Below are positions 15,493-21,983 of a stretch of DNA of 22,827 nt, piece after piece (positions within the stretch are counted from its first letter, which is position 1; each line of letters begins with the position of its first letter). The notes under the pieces are model-generated. The model saw nothing but the letters and a program-made list of their open reading frames with translations. It searched no databases and was not told where the DNA came from. The position numbers were made by a program, and so were the translations under genes. This stretch comes from DATLNF01 sp046590575 (GTDB lineage Bacteria; Actinomycetota; Actinomycetes; BP-191). The stretch spans positions 1 to 22,827 of the forward strand of contig JBKJUS010000105.1 in NCBI GenBank assembly GCA_046590575.1. Reading direction: 5' to 3'.

Positions 15493-16536
15493 CTAGTAGC
15501 CGAAGGCGGTGATGTCCGCTATTGCCGCGCCGAGCAGCCCGACAACGAGCAGGGCGCCGGCCCGGCGGGTGTGAACGAAGGCGATGGCGGCGAACCACAG
15601 CGGCCACACAGGGAAGCCCTCGGGCGGGATGTCGGGTCGTGGCTCGCGGAGCGGCTGCAGTGTCTTGACCAGCACCGGTAGGGCGCCGATCACCGCCAGC
15701 GACGGCCAGGGCAGCGCGCCGCCGAGCACGCAGGCGACCACGGCCACGTAAAATCCGACGATGAGCGCCCGGGTGAGGACACGGGCCCGATCCTCTCCGA
15801 GCATCACCGGCAGCGTCCGTACACCCGCCGGCGCGTCCCACGGGATCTTGTCGATGTGCTTGCCCATCAGCACTGCGGTGCACAGCAGGCCGTAAGGGAT
15901 GGACGCGGCGATGACCGCCCAGGGGACCTCGCCGACCGCGGAGTAGTAGGTGCCGCCGACCATCAGCGGCCCCCACACGATGAGAACGTCGGGTTCACCA
16001 AGTCCGCGCTTCTTCAGCCGCAGCGGCGGAGCCGTGTAGGCAGCGCTGAGCAGGAATCCGCTGACTGCGAAGGCCAGCACCGGCCAGCCGCGGACCGAGA
16101 ACAACACCAGGCCGATCGCGAGATCGGCGACGTTGACCGCAAGAGCGGCGAGGGCCAGCCCTCGCCGGGTGATCATGCCGGAGAGGATCGGGTGCGGGGC
16201 GTAGAGGGCTCGCGGATAGCTGCTCGTGTCGAGGCCGACCTCGCTGTCGAAGAGGTCGTTCATCAGGTTGTTCGACACGTGCGCCAAGGTGATCCCGAGC
16301 AACGCCAGCGCGAAGTAGCCCGCGTGGAAACCCTCCTGTCGTACAGCGAGGAGGCCGGCCACCAGCCCCGCGGTCAGTGTCATCGGGAGCACCGCGGCAC
16401 GGGTCAGCACCAGCCACTTCGACACCGGGTCGAGCCGCTGGTCGGGGCCGAGCGCCGGCGGGTTGGTCGTGCGGAGCACCTCACGCCAGCGGGCCAACAG
16501 GGCTGTGTCGCGCGTACCCACCACTACGTCGGTCAT
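15493..16536 (-). CDS. UbiA-family prenyltransferase
   Basis: 347 residues with about eight to nine membrane helices. The first aspartate-rich motif is NNLMNDLFDSEVGLD (NxxxDxxxD), which binds the prenyl diphosphate through Mg2+. The second, in the place where other members have a DxxxD, reads MGKHIDKIPWD and is followed by GVRTLPVMLGEDRAR, as in MenA-like proteins. It is longer than typical MenA, with a ~45-residue polar N-terminus. It is not an obvious heme O synthase. Its acceptor is not identifiable; menaquinone or another quinone- or lipid-like acceptor is possible. The ATG at 16536 is set by a TACCCT hexamer 6 nt upstream. It is divergent from the S15 hydrolase across 54 bp. Confidence 0.85.
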   Translation of the reverse strand: MTDVVVGTRDTALLARWREVLRTTNPPALGPDQRLDPVSKWLVLTRAAVLPMTLTAGLVAGLLAVRQEGFHAGYFALALLGITLAHVSNNLMNDLFDSEVGLDTSSYPRALYAPHPILSGMITRRGLALAALAVNVADLAIGLVLFSVRGWPVLAFAVSGFLLSAAYTAPPLRLKKRGLGEPDVLIVWGPLMVGGTYYSAVGEVPWAVIAASIPYGLLCTAVLMGKHIDKIPWDAPAGVRTLPVMLGEDRARVLTRALIVGFYVAVVACVLGGALPWPSLAVIGALPVLVKTLQPLREPRPDIPPEGFPVWPLWFAAIAFVHTRRAGALLVVGLLGAAIADITAFGY

Positions 16537-16542
16537 GGTTCC

Positions 16543-16548
16543 AGGGTA
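16543..16548 (-). promoter_or_regulatory. Putative -10 element of the UbiA-family gene (leaderless)
   Basis: On the minus strand the hexamer is TACCCT, followed by exactly 6 nt and the ATG at 16536. It matches TANNNT, and no ribosome site is present. Confidence 0.5.
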
Positions 16549-16590
16549 GCCGCGGCAGGATTGCCGACGTCGAATGCAGAATGAAGCGGC

Positions 16591-18318
16591 ATGACTCGTC
16601 CTCGCCTCGTCCTGTCCGCTGCCTGCGCCCTGCTCGTGCTCGCCGGTGGCCTCTCCACCTCCGACGCCGCACCGTCCCGGTCAGCCGCCACGGGGCGGCC
16701 CGCCGCCACGACCGGAGCGCCTCGCGACTACACCAAGATTGGTGGGCTCTCGGTCGCGCGCTTCGCGACCGTCAAGGAGTCGATGATGGTGAAGATGCCG
16801 GATGGGCCGAGCCTGTACGTCGAAGTCACCCGGCCCAAGGCCGCGGGTCGCTACGGCGTCATCCTCGAGCTGTCGCCGTACCACGGCGGAGCAGGCAGCC
16901 GTGAAGGCACTCGGATCCTGCCTGGGCCGGTCGACGCCGACGACAACAAGATCGGTCTGACGGGCTACTTCGCGCCACGGGGTTACGCCGTCGTGATGGT
17001 CGACCTGCGCGGCACCGGTAAGTCCCAGGGCTGCCTGGACCACATGGGTCCTAAGGACCAGAAGGACGCCAAGACCATTGTTGAGTGGGCGGCGAAGCAG
17101 CCGTGGTCCAACGGCCGGGTGGGGATGACCGGGCACTCCTACGTCGGTTCGACCCCGCAGATGGCCGCTGCCCAGAACCCGAAGGGCCTGGTCACCATCG
17201 TGCCCAGCGCGGGCCTCGCCGCGATGTACCACCACGAGTTCCAGCAAGGGGTGCCGTACAGCTTGCAGTGGGCCGGCCCGTTGGTCGCGTACGAGCAGAT
17301 CGCGATCGACCGTCACCTGCCCGGCGGCGACAACTTCGGTCGCGACATGCAGTATTTCGGATGTGGGATGACACAGTCTGCTGCCGTCACTGGTGAGGCC
17401 TACTTCAGCGGCGCCGAGGTCGCTTGGCACAAGGAGCGCGACTTCCGTAAGGGAGCGGCCGCGTCGAAAATTCCGATGTTCGTCATCCACGGCACCAACG
17501 ACAACGCCGCGCGCATCGCGGCGCTCGACTGGTTCCACGCCCGCGGCGGACGTCCTGGCGACAAGGCGTGGATCGGCCAGTGGGACCACGGCAGCGGCTG
17601 CTGCCCCAACACCCGCGAGAGCCACTGGACGTTCGCTCTGCACGCGTGGTTCGACAAGCAGCTGTTGCAGCGCAATGTCGACACCGGCCCGCCTGTCGAG
17701 GTCTTCCTCAACGACGGCCGGATCTTCACCCCGACCTCGTGGCCGGCCGCGCCGTCACGCGCGCTGACCTTGCACGCCAACGGTGGCAAGCTCGGCGAGC
17801 TGGCCGACGAGGCCGGCACCGTCCGCTTTCGCGCCAACCCGTCGGGAGGTGAGTTCTCCGCCGACTCCGCTGTCTTCTCCATGGCGCCACTGGCCAAGGA
17901 GATGCTGATCGCCGGCATCCCGACGATGAAGCTCGTCACCGCGGTGTTGGGGGAGCGGATTCACATCAACGCGACGCTGTACGACGTGTCGCCGGACGGC
18001 GAACGAGACCGGATCTCGATGAGCGGGTGGGCCATCCAGCCGGAGCTGCGCAACGGCAATGACAAGCCGGCTCCGGTGGTGCCTGGCCAAAAGATGACGA
18101 TCCCGCTGGTCTCGCAAGCAGTCGCCCACGTGCTGGCCAAGGGCCACTCACTGGAGTTGCGGATCCAGTCCACCCACCCGGACAAGGTGCCGACCTTCGC
18201 AGCGGGTGCCGTGATCGACATCTTCACCGGCGAGGGAGGCACGGAGTTCACCATCCCGGTGCACGACGGCGCCCGCCTTTATGCCGACCCGCTCCCCGAC
18301 GCCGTCGTCGTCCGGTAG
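16591..18318 (+). CDS. Secreted S15/CocE-NonD family alpha/beta hydrolase
   Basis: 575 residues. A signal peptide of about 26 residues (MTRPRLVLSAACALLVLAGG, then STSDAA) indicates export. The catalytic core contains ELSPYHGG with the oxyanion-hole tyrosine, VVMVDLRGTGKSQG, the nucleophile elbow GMTGHSYVGS (S183), the acid D304 in IHGTNDN, and H333 in GQWDHGSG, giving a full triad. The C-terminal third is the beta-rich jelly-roll domain of X-prolyl dipeptidyl-peptidases and cocaine-esterase-like enzymes. It would cleave Xaa-Pro dipeptides or esters/acyl bonds outside the cell; the substrate cannot be told. It has no obvious link to its heme and prenyl neighbours. A CAGAAT hexamer 8 nt before the ATG might be its -10. 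Confidence 0.88.
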   Translation: MTRPRLVLSAACALLVLAGGLSTSDAAPSRSAATGRPAATTGAPRDYTKIGGLSVARFATVKESMMVKMPDGPSLYVEVTRPKAAGRYGVILELSPYHGGAGSREGTRILPGPVDADDNKIGLTGYFAPRGYAVVMVDLRGTGKSQGCLDHMGPKDQKDAKTIVEWAAKQPWSNGRVGMTGHSYVGSTPQMAAAQNPKGLVTIVPSAGLAAMYHHEFQQGVPYSLQWAGPLVAYEQIAIDRHLPGGDNFGRDMQYFGCGMTQSAAVTGEAYFSGAEVAWHKERDFRKGAAASKIPMFVIHGTNDNAARIAALDWFHARGGRPGDKAWIGQWDHGSGCCPNTRESHWTFALHAWFDKQLLQRNVDTGPPVEVFLNDGRIFTPTSWPAAPSRALTLHANGGKLGELADEAGTVRFRANPSGGEFSADSAVFSMAPLAKEMLIAGIPTMKLVTAVLGERIHINATLYDVSPDGERDRISMSGWAIQPELRNGNDKPAPVVPGQKMTIPLVSQAVAHVLAKGHSLELRIQSTHPDKVPTFAAGAVIDIFTGEGGTEFTIPVHDGARLYADPLPDAVVVR

Positions 18319-18332
18319 CTGTAACCCCACCG

Positions 18333-18367
18333 CCCACCCTCCCGCGCCCACCCTCCCGCGCCCACCC
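18333..18367. repeat. 14-bp tandem repeat, C-rich on the plus strand
   Basis: CCCACCCTCCCGCG occurs at 18333-18346 and 18347-18360, with the start of a third copy from 18361. It follows the S15 hydrolase stop and runs into the left arm of the long inverted repeat. The minus strand carries many GGG runs with short spacers. Confidence 0.8.
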
Positions 18368-18377
18368 CCCCCACCCT

Positions 18378-18473
18378 CCCACCCCTCGCGACTTCACCCA
18401 CTGAAACCACCTCAATCGGCGCCGGTAGGCGCCCTTTCGGGTGGATTCAGTGGGTGAAGTCGCGAGGGGTGGG
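18378..18473. repeat. Long perfect inverted repeat (28-bp arms) between the S15 hydrolase and chdC
   Basis: Positions 18378-18405 and 18446-18473 are exact reverse complements over 28 bp. After one mismatch a further 5 bp pair (18407-18411 with 18440-18444), and in the centre GGCGCC (18418-18423) and GGCGCC (18428-18433) form a small stem around a GGTA tetraloop. The whole could fold into a ~96-nt cruciform or RNA hairpin. There is no U-tract, so it is not a standard terminator, and no coding sequence lies inside. It may be a dispersed extragenic palindrome or a control element for chdC. Confidence 0.85.
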
Positions 18474-18479
18474 GTGGGG
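18452..18479 (+). promoter_or_regulatory. Possible G-quadruplex-forming run just upstream of chdC
   Basis: The plus strand carries GGG at 18452-18454 and GGGG at 18466-18469, 18471-18474 and 18476-18479; the last three are separated by single T residues. Four runs of three or more G satisfy a relaxed quadruplex pattern with one 11-nt loop. The run ends 6 bp before the putative chdC -10 hexamer. Confidence 0.35.
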
Positions 18480-18484
18480 TGCGC

Positions 18485-18490
18485 GACAAT
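18485..18490 (+). promoter_or_regulatory. Putative -10 element of chdC (leaderless)
   Basis: GACAAT keeps the conserved A at position 2 and T at position 6 and is followed by exactly 6 nt and the ATG at 18497, the spacing seen at several other genes of this window. Confidence 0.4.
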
Positions 18491-18496
18491 GAGGAC

Positions 18497-19204
18497 ATGA
18501 CTGAGTCGAAAAAGTCTGCCCGCGAGCTCAACGACGAACTGCTCTACACCAGCTACTGCGTCTTTCGGGCCCGCACGGACGCTGCCCGGCTGGCCGATGA
18601 CGGACGGGAGAGCGCTGCGGCGGAGGTCACCGCGCTCTTCGAGGGCCTGGCGGGCAAGGACGTCTACACCCGTGGCACCTACTCGGTCTCTGGCTACCGT
18701 GCCGACGCCGATCTGCTCATCTGGTGGACCTGCCCGGACCCCGACGCACTGCAGTCGGCGTACACCCGCTTCCGGCAGACCCGGCTCGGCCGCTCGATGG
18801 AGCCGGTGTGGTCTGTTGTCGGCCTGCACCGGCCGGCGGAGTTCAACAAGAGCCACATCCCGGCCTTCGTGAAGCGTGAGGACCCGAAGCGCTACGTCTG
18901 CGTCTACCCGTTTGTCCGATCACTTGAGTGGTACCTGCTACCGGCCGACGAGCGTCGGGACATGCTCGCTGAGCACGGCAAGATGGCCCGCGAGTACCCC
19001 GACGTGCGGTCCAACACTGTGGCCTGCTTCGCGCTGAACGACTACGAGTGGCTGCTCGCCTTCGAGGCCGACGAGCTGCACCGGATCGTCGACCTGATGC
19101 GCCACCTCCGCGGTGCGGAGGCCCGCCGGCACACTCGGGAGGAGCTGCCGTTCTACACCGGCGTACGTCGACCGCTCGCGGAGATCGTCACCGACCTGCC
19201 GTGA
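18497..19204 (+). CDS. chdC: Coproheme decarboxylase (HemQ/chlorite-dismutase family)
   Basis: 235 residues, the usual actinobacterial length. ChdC oxidatively decarboxylates coproheme III to heme b with peroxide, the last step of the coproporphyrin-dependent pathway. Recognisable blocks are RGTYSVSGYRADADLLIWW, KRYVCVYPFVRSLEWYLLP, AEHGKMAREYPDVRSNTV with the likely proximal heme ligand H160, and FEADELHRIVDLMRHLRGAEAR. The active-site tyrosine of actinobacterial enzymes should be in the KRYVCVYPF block (Y133 or Y137). As I recall, related proteins have PFVRSYEWY where this one has PFVRSLEWY. The ATG at 18497 is preferred over a GTG at 18479 because of the leaderless -10. The stop overlaps the start of a small membrane protein (GTGA). 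A long inverted repeat lies immediately upstream. Confidence 0.95.
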   Translation: MTESKKSARELNDELLYTSYCVFRARTDAARLADDGRESAAAEVTALFEGLAGKDVYTRGTYSVSGYRADADLLIWWTCPDPDALQSAYTRFRQTRLGRSMEPVWSVVGLHRPAEFNKSHIPAFVKREDPKRYVCVYPFVRSLEWYLLPADERRDMLAEHGKMAREYPDVRSNTVACFALNDYEWLLAFEADELHRIVDLMRHLRGAEARRHTREELPFYTGVRRPLAEIVTDLP

Positions 19205-19374
19205 CCGCGCCAATCACTCCGCCGAAGACCTACTCCGGCTTGAAGATGACGTTGGCGATTATCGCGGCCATCTCCGTCGTCGCCCTGGCGGTCAACGTCC
19301 TCGGCTACCGCCTCCTGCCGCAACCTTCCGAACGCCCGCCACCCGTGGTCACCACGATCAGTCCGTCGCCGTAG
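19201..19374 (+). CDS. Small single-span membrane protein coupled to chdC
   Basis: 57 residues from GTG 19201, whose GTGA overlaps the chdC stop by 4 bp; this junction strongly suggests coupled translation. The N-terminus is VTAPITPPKTYSGLK, then one hydrophobic helix at about residues 16-36 (MTLAIIAAISVVALAVNVLG), then a short Arg- and Pro-rich tail. There is no cysteine or histidine and no signal-cleavage motif, so it is more likely an anchored peptide than a secreted one. I do not recognise a family. Its end overlaps the convergent DinB-like gene by 17 bp. The role is unknown; a membrane partner for ChdC or heme delivery would be a guess from position. Confidence 0.6.
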   Translation: MTAPITPPKTYSGLKMTLAIIAAISVVALAVNVLGYRLLPQPSERPPPVVTTISPSP

Positions 19375-19858
19375 CAAGAATCTGCTCCCGGAGGATGTCG
19401 CCGTGGCCGGCGTGGCGGGCCAGCTCCTCGATCATGTGCAGGTAGATCCAGCGCAGCGACAGCTGTCCGAGACGGTGATGCGTGGCCAGGTCGTCCAACG
19501 CGTAGCTCGCTGCGGTCTTGTCCGCGTCGGACCACGCTCTCCGGTAGTCGGCGGCGACCGAGTGAACCGTGTCGTCGTCGCTCAGAATGAACGTCGTATC
19601 GATGTCATCCGGCAGGCCCAGCTCCGCACGCGTGCGACCGGCGAGTGCGACGTCGAACCACACCCGCTCGACGAAGGCCGCGTGCTTGACCAGGCCGAGC
19701 AGCGTCGTCAGCGACGGAACCAGCGATCGCCTGGCCTGCTCCTCCGTGAGACCGTCGAGCAGGCTGACGACCTCGCGCCGGTTGTCGGAGAGGCACGCCT
19801 CGATCTGCTCACGCTCACCACCCGTCAGGGCGGCAACTGCGCGGTCCTCGTGTTCCAC
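19358..19858 (-). CDS. DinB/DUF664 family protein
   Basis: 166 residues forming a four-helix-bundle DinB-like protein. The DUF664 blocks are SLTTLLGLVKHAAFVERVWF (H59) and IYLHMIEELARHAGHGDILREQI (H141, H149, H152), which place three or more histidines for a metal site, as in bacillithiol/mycothiol-dependent transferase relatives. The start at GTG 19858 is chosen because a GGGAGG ribosome site lies 8 nt upstream; an ATG at 19918 would add 20 residues unlike the family. The function of DUF664 proteins is mostly unknown; a thiol-dependent S-transferase activity is possible. It is divergent from the LigD-type polymerase over 143 bp. Confidence 0.82.
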   Translation of the reverse strand: MEHEDRAVAALTGGEREQIEACLSDNRREVVSLLDGLTEEQARRSLVPSLTTLLGLVKHAAFVERVWFDVALAGRTRAELGLPDDIDTTFILSDDDTVHSVAADYRRAWSDADKTAASYALDDLATHHRLGQLSLRWIYLHMIEELARHAGHGDILREQILATATD

Positions 19859-19987
19859 TGAGGGCACCTCCCGAGCACCGAGGGTCACGATGCCCGACCC
19901 GACCGCGACCCTATCCAAAGTCTCCGGATTGCCGATCGTCTACAGATCTGGCGGACTTTTCGGAGCAGTGGCAGCTCGCCTAGTTGC

Positions 19988-19993
19988 TAACGT
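19988..19993 (+). promoter_or_regulatory. Putative -10 element of the LigD-type polymerase gene
   Basis: TAACGT matches TANNNT and lies 8 nt before the ATG at 20002. No ribosome site is present, so a leaderless or near-leaderless transcript is likely. Confidence 0.4.
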
Positions 19994-20001
19994 CTACGTC
20001 C

Positions 20002-21036
20002 ATGGCCAGCCCGTACATCGAGATCGAGGTCGACACCCCGACGGGTATGCGTACCGTCAAGGTGACCAACCCGGACAAGGTCTACTTCTCCGCGCTCGGC
20101 GTCGACGGTGGGACGAAGCGTCACCTCGTCGAGTACTACCTGTCGGTTGCCGACGGCGTGGTACGTGGGCTCTTCGAGCGGCCGACCGTCCTCAAGCGCC
20201 ACCCGGATGGCGCGGAGGGTGAGGCGATCTACCAGAAGCGCGCACCTGAGCACCGACCCGACTGGGTGCAGACCGCACTGGTCGAGTTTCCCAGCGGGCG
20301 GCATGCCAATGAGCTCTGCCCGGTCGATGCGGCGCACATCGCCTGGGCGGCCAACCTCGGCACACTGGACTTCCATCCTTGGCCGTCCCGGCGCGGTGAC
20401 ACCGAGCACCCGGACGAGTTGCGCATCGACCTCGACCCGCAACCTGGCACCGGGTACGACGATGTGCGCGCCGTGTCGGCGTGCGTCCGCGAAGTCTTCG
20501 ACGAGCTTGGTTTCACGTCGTACCCGAAGACCTCGGGATCGAAGGGGCTGCACGTCTACCTGCGACTCAAGCCCCGGTACACGTTCCTGCAGTGCCGCCG
20601 TGCGGCTCTCGCCGTGGCCCGCGAGGTGGAGCAGCGGATGCCCGATGTGGCGACGAGCGCCTGGTGGAAGGAGGAGCGGGGCGAGCGGGTCTTCCTCGAC
20701 TACAACCGGATGGCTCGCGACCAGACCATCGCGTCGGCTTACTCGGTGCGGGCCCGCAGGGAGGCGACGGTGTCCGCGCCGCTGACCTGGGATGAGGTGC
20801 CGGACGCGGAGATCGCGGACTTCACGATCGCCACCATGCCGGCCCGTTTCGCCGAGCTGGGCGACGTGCACGCGGCGATCGACGACGTCGCACATGATCT
20901 TGAGCCGTTGCTCGAGCTGGTAGAGCGACACGAGAAGGACCTTGGCCTCGCCGACGCCGCGTACCCGCCACAGTTTCCGAAGATGGAGGGTGAGCCGCTG
21001 AGAGTCCAGCCGTCTCGCAAGAAGCGGGCGACATGA
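20002..21036 (+). CDS. LigD-type primase-polymerase (stand-alone NHEJ polymerase domain)
   Basis: 344 residues, comprising only the archaeo-eukaryotic primase-like polymerase domain found in LigD. The catalytic DxD is in LRIDLDPQPG (D143, D145), the nucleotide-binding motif is KTSGSKGLHVY (S178-H184), and the third catalytic acid lies in VFLDYNRMARDQTIASAYSVR (D233). The N-terminus (VKVTNPDKVYFSALG) is the usual LigD polymerase opening. Such enzymes fill gaps or add ribonucleotides at double-strand break ends with Ku and a ligase. There is no ligase or phosphoesterase domain fused, matching the split PolD-type arrangement of some actinobacteria. The ligase module lies about 1 kb downstream on the opposite strand. 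Start is the ATG at 20002. Confidence 0.93.
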   Translation: MASPYIEIEVDTPTGMRTVKVTNPDKVYFSALGVDGGTKRHLVEYYLSVADGVVRGLFERPTVLKRHPDGAEGEAIYQKRAPEHRPDWVQTALVEFPSGRHANELCPVDAAHIAWAANLGTLDFHPWPSRRGDTEHPDELRIDLDPQPGTGYDDVRAVSACVREVFDELGFTSYPKTSGSKGLHVYLRLKPRYTFLQCRRAALAVAREVEQRMPDVATSAWWKEERGERVFLDYNRMARDQTIASAYSVRARREATVSAPLTWDEVPDAEIADFTIATMPARFAELGDVHAAIDDVAHDLEPLLELVERHEKDLGLADAAYPPQFPKMEGEPLRVQPSRKKRAT

Positions 21037-21176
21037 CCACCGTCGTAGGCAACGGTACGGCGAGGCTCATCCCGGACGAAGGTCTACAACGTCACCGACC
21101 CAGAGTCGCGCAGAGCGCCAAACCCGGGCACACTGCGGGCACCCGGCCCAACCAGGAGGCGATCAGCAGTGGCTGA
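21033..21176 (+). CDS. Possible 47-residue ORF coupled to the polymerase gene
   Basis: An ATG at 21033 overlaps the polymerase stop (ATGA) and opens a frame of 47 codons to the TGA at 21174-21176. The peptide is MTTVVGNGTARLIPDEGLQR and continues Arg/Gly/Pro-rich with no hydrophobic span or recognised motif. Its end overlaps the start of the next small ORF by 8 bp. The only support is the overlap; composition is not clearly protein-like, so it may be chance. Confidence 0.25.
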   Translation: MTTVVGNGTARLIPDEGLQRHRPRVAQSAKPGHTAGTRPNQEAISSG

Positions 21177-21363
21177 GCCCGACACCCACCAGGTGGTCAT
21201 CTCGGAACAGCGTTCCGGCAGTGACCGTCGTTCCGCCACCGACCGACGGTCGGTCAAGCGACCGACATCGTCGAAGCGTCCGGCTCGGGCGGAGATCGGC
21301 GCGTTTCTTCGGAAGCACTTGCTCCCGGACGTCGAAGACGTCTCCAACGAAGTGGAAGCCTGA
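21169..21363 (+). CDS. Small basic protein of unknown function
   Basis: 64 residues from GTG 21169, with a good AGGAGG ribosome site at 21154-21159 (9-nt spacing). The N-terminal half is polar and Arg/Ser-rich, with a repeated DRRS pattern (GSDRRSATDRRSVKR), and the C-terminal half (ARAEIGAFLRKHLLPDVEDV) looks like an amphipathic helix with an acidic tail. No membrane segment, cysteine or known domain is seen. It follows the NHEJ polymerase by 132 bp and precedes the GNAT gene by 21 bp, so it may be in the same transcript. A nucleic-acid- or partner-binding role would fit the basic half but is not shown. Confidence 0.5.
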   Translation: MAEPDTHQVVISEQRSGSDRRSATDRRSVKRPTSSKRPARAEIGAFLRKHLLPDVEDVSNEVEA

Positions 21364-21384
21364 GCTACCAGCATGGACACCTGA

Positions 21385-21942
21385 GTGTCCGTCATCCACA
21401 CCGAGCGCTTAGTGTTGCGGCCCTGGCGGAAGAGCGACCTCGACGCCTACTTCGACATCTACTCGAGACCCGAGGTGATGCAGTGGCTGGGCACGTCTCG
21501 GCAGCCGCTGGCGACGCGGGAGGAAGCCGTCGAACGGCTGGCGGGACGCACTGAGCCTGACCCCCACGGCCCGCCGTACGGCGTGTGGGGCGTGTGCGAG
21601 AGAGGGCGCGACCTCCCGCTTGGCTCGGTTCTGCTCAAACTGCTGCCCTGGTCTGCTGCGCTCGATCCCGTTCCGCGCGAGCAGGATGCCGAGATCGGCT
21701 GGCACCTGCATCCGGACGTGTGGGGTAGGGGGTACGCGACCGAGGTCGCTCAGGTGATCCTCGCCCGCGCATGGGCGCACGGTCTCGCGACGGTCCACGC
21801 AGTCACCTATCAAGACAATGCTCTCTCGCAGGCGGTGTGCCGCCGGCTGGGGATGACCTACGCCGGCCGCACCAACCGCTACTACGACGTCGAGCTTGAC
21901 CTGTTTGAGATAGGTCCCGCCTCGGCCGCTGCTCGGACCTGA
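21385..21942 (+). CDS. GNAT-family N-acetyltransferase (RimJ/RimL-like)
   Basis: 185 residues. It opens with VIHTERLVLRPWRKSDLDAYF, the typical RimJ/RimL-type start, and carries EIGWHLHPDVWGRGYATEVAQ as the acetyl-CoA pyrophosphate-binding motif A, then VTYQDNALSQAVCRRLGM and the closing aromatic segment. It transfers an acetyl group from acetyl-CoA to an amine; the substrate (protein N-terminus or small molecule) cannot be told. The GTG at 21385 gives the expected N-terminus; there is no clear ribosome site. It converges on the DNA ligase gene with a 41-bp gap. Confidence 0.87.
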   Translation: MSVIHTERLVLRPWRKSDLDAYFDIYSRPEVMQWLGTSRQPLATREEAVERLAGRTEPDPHGPPYGVWGVCERGRDLPLGSVLLKLLPWSAALDPVPREQDAEIGWHLHPDVWGRGYATEVAQVILARAWAHGLATVHAVTYQDNALSQAVCRRLGMTYAGRTNRYYDVELDLFEIGPASAAART

Positions 21943-21983
21943 TCCGCACCAAAGGGGCAGGTGGTGAGAAGGATCAGGGTGGG

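Noticed and set aside
18378..18473. The long hairpin as a rho-independent terminator of the S15 hydrolase
   Set aside because: The arm is much longer than usual, and a G-rich run rather than a T-run follows it.
21049..21168. Upstream extension of the 64-residue ORF containing a KVYNVTDPES stretch
   Set aside because: It looks protein-like, but there is no ATG or GTG in this frame after the TAG at 21046-21048, and the GTG at 21169 has its own ribosome site.
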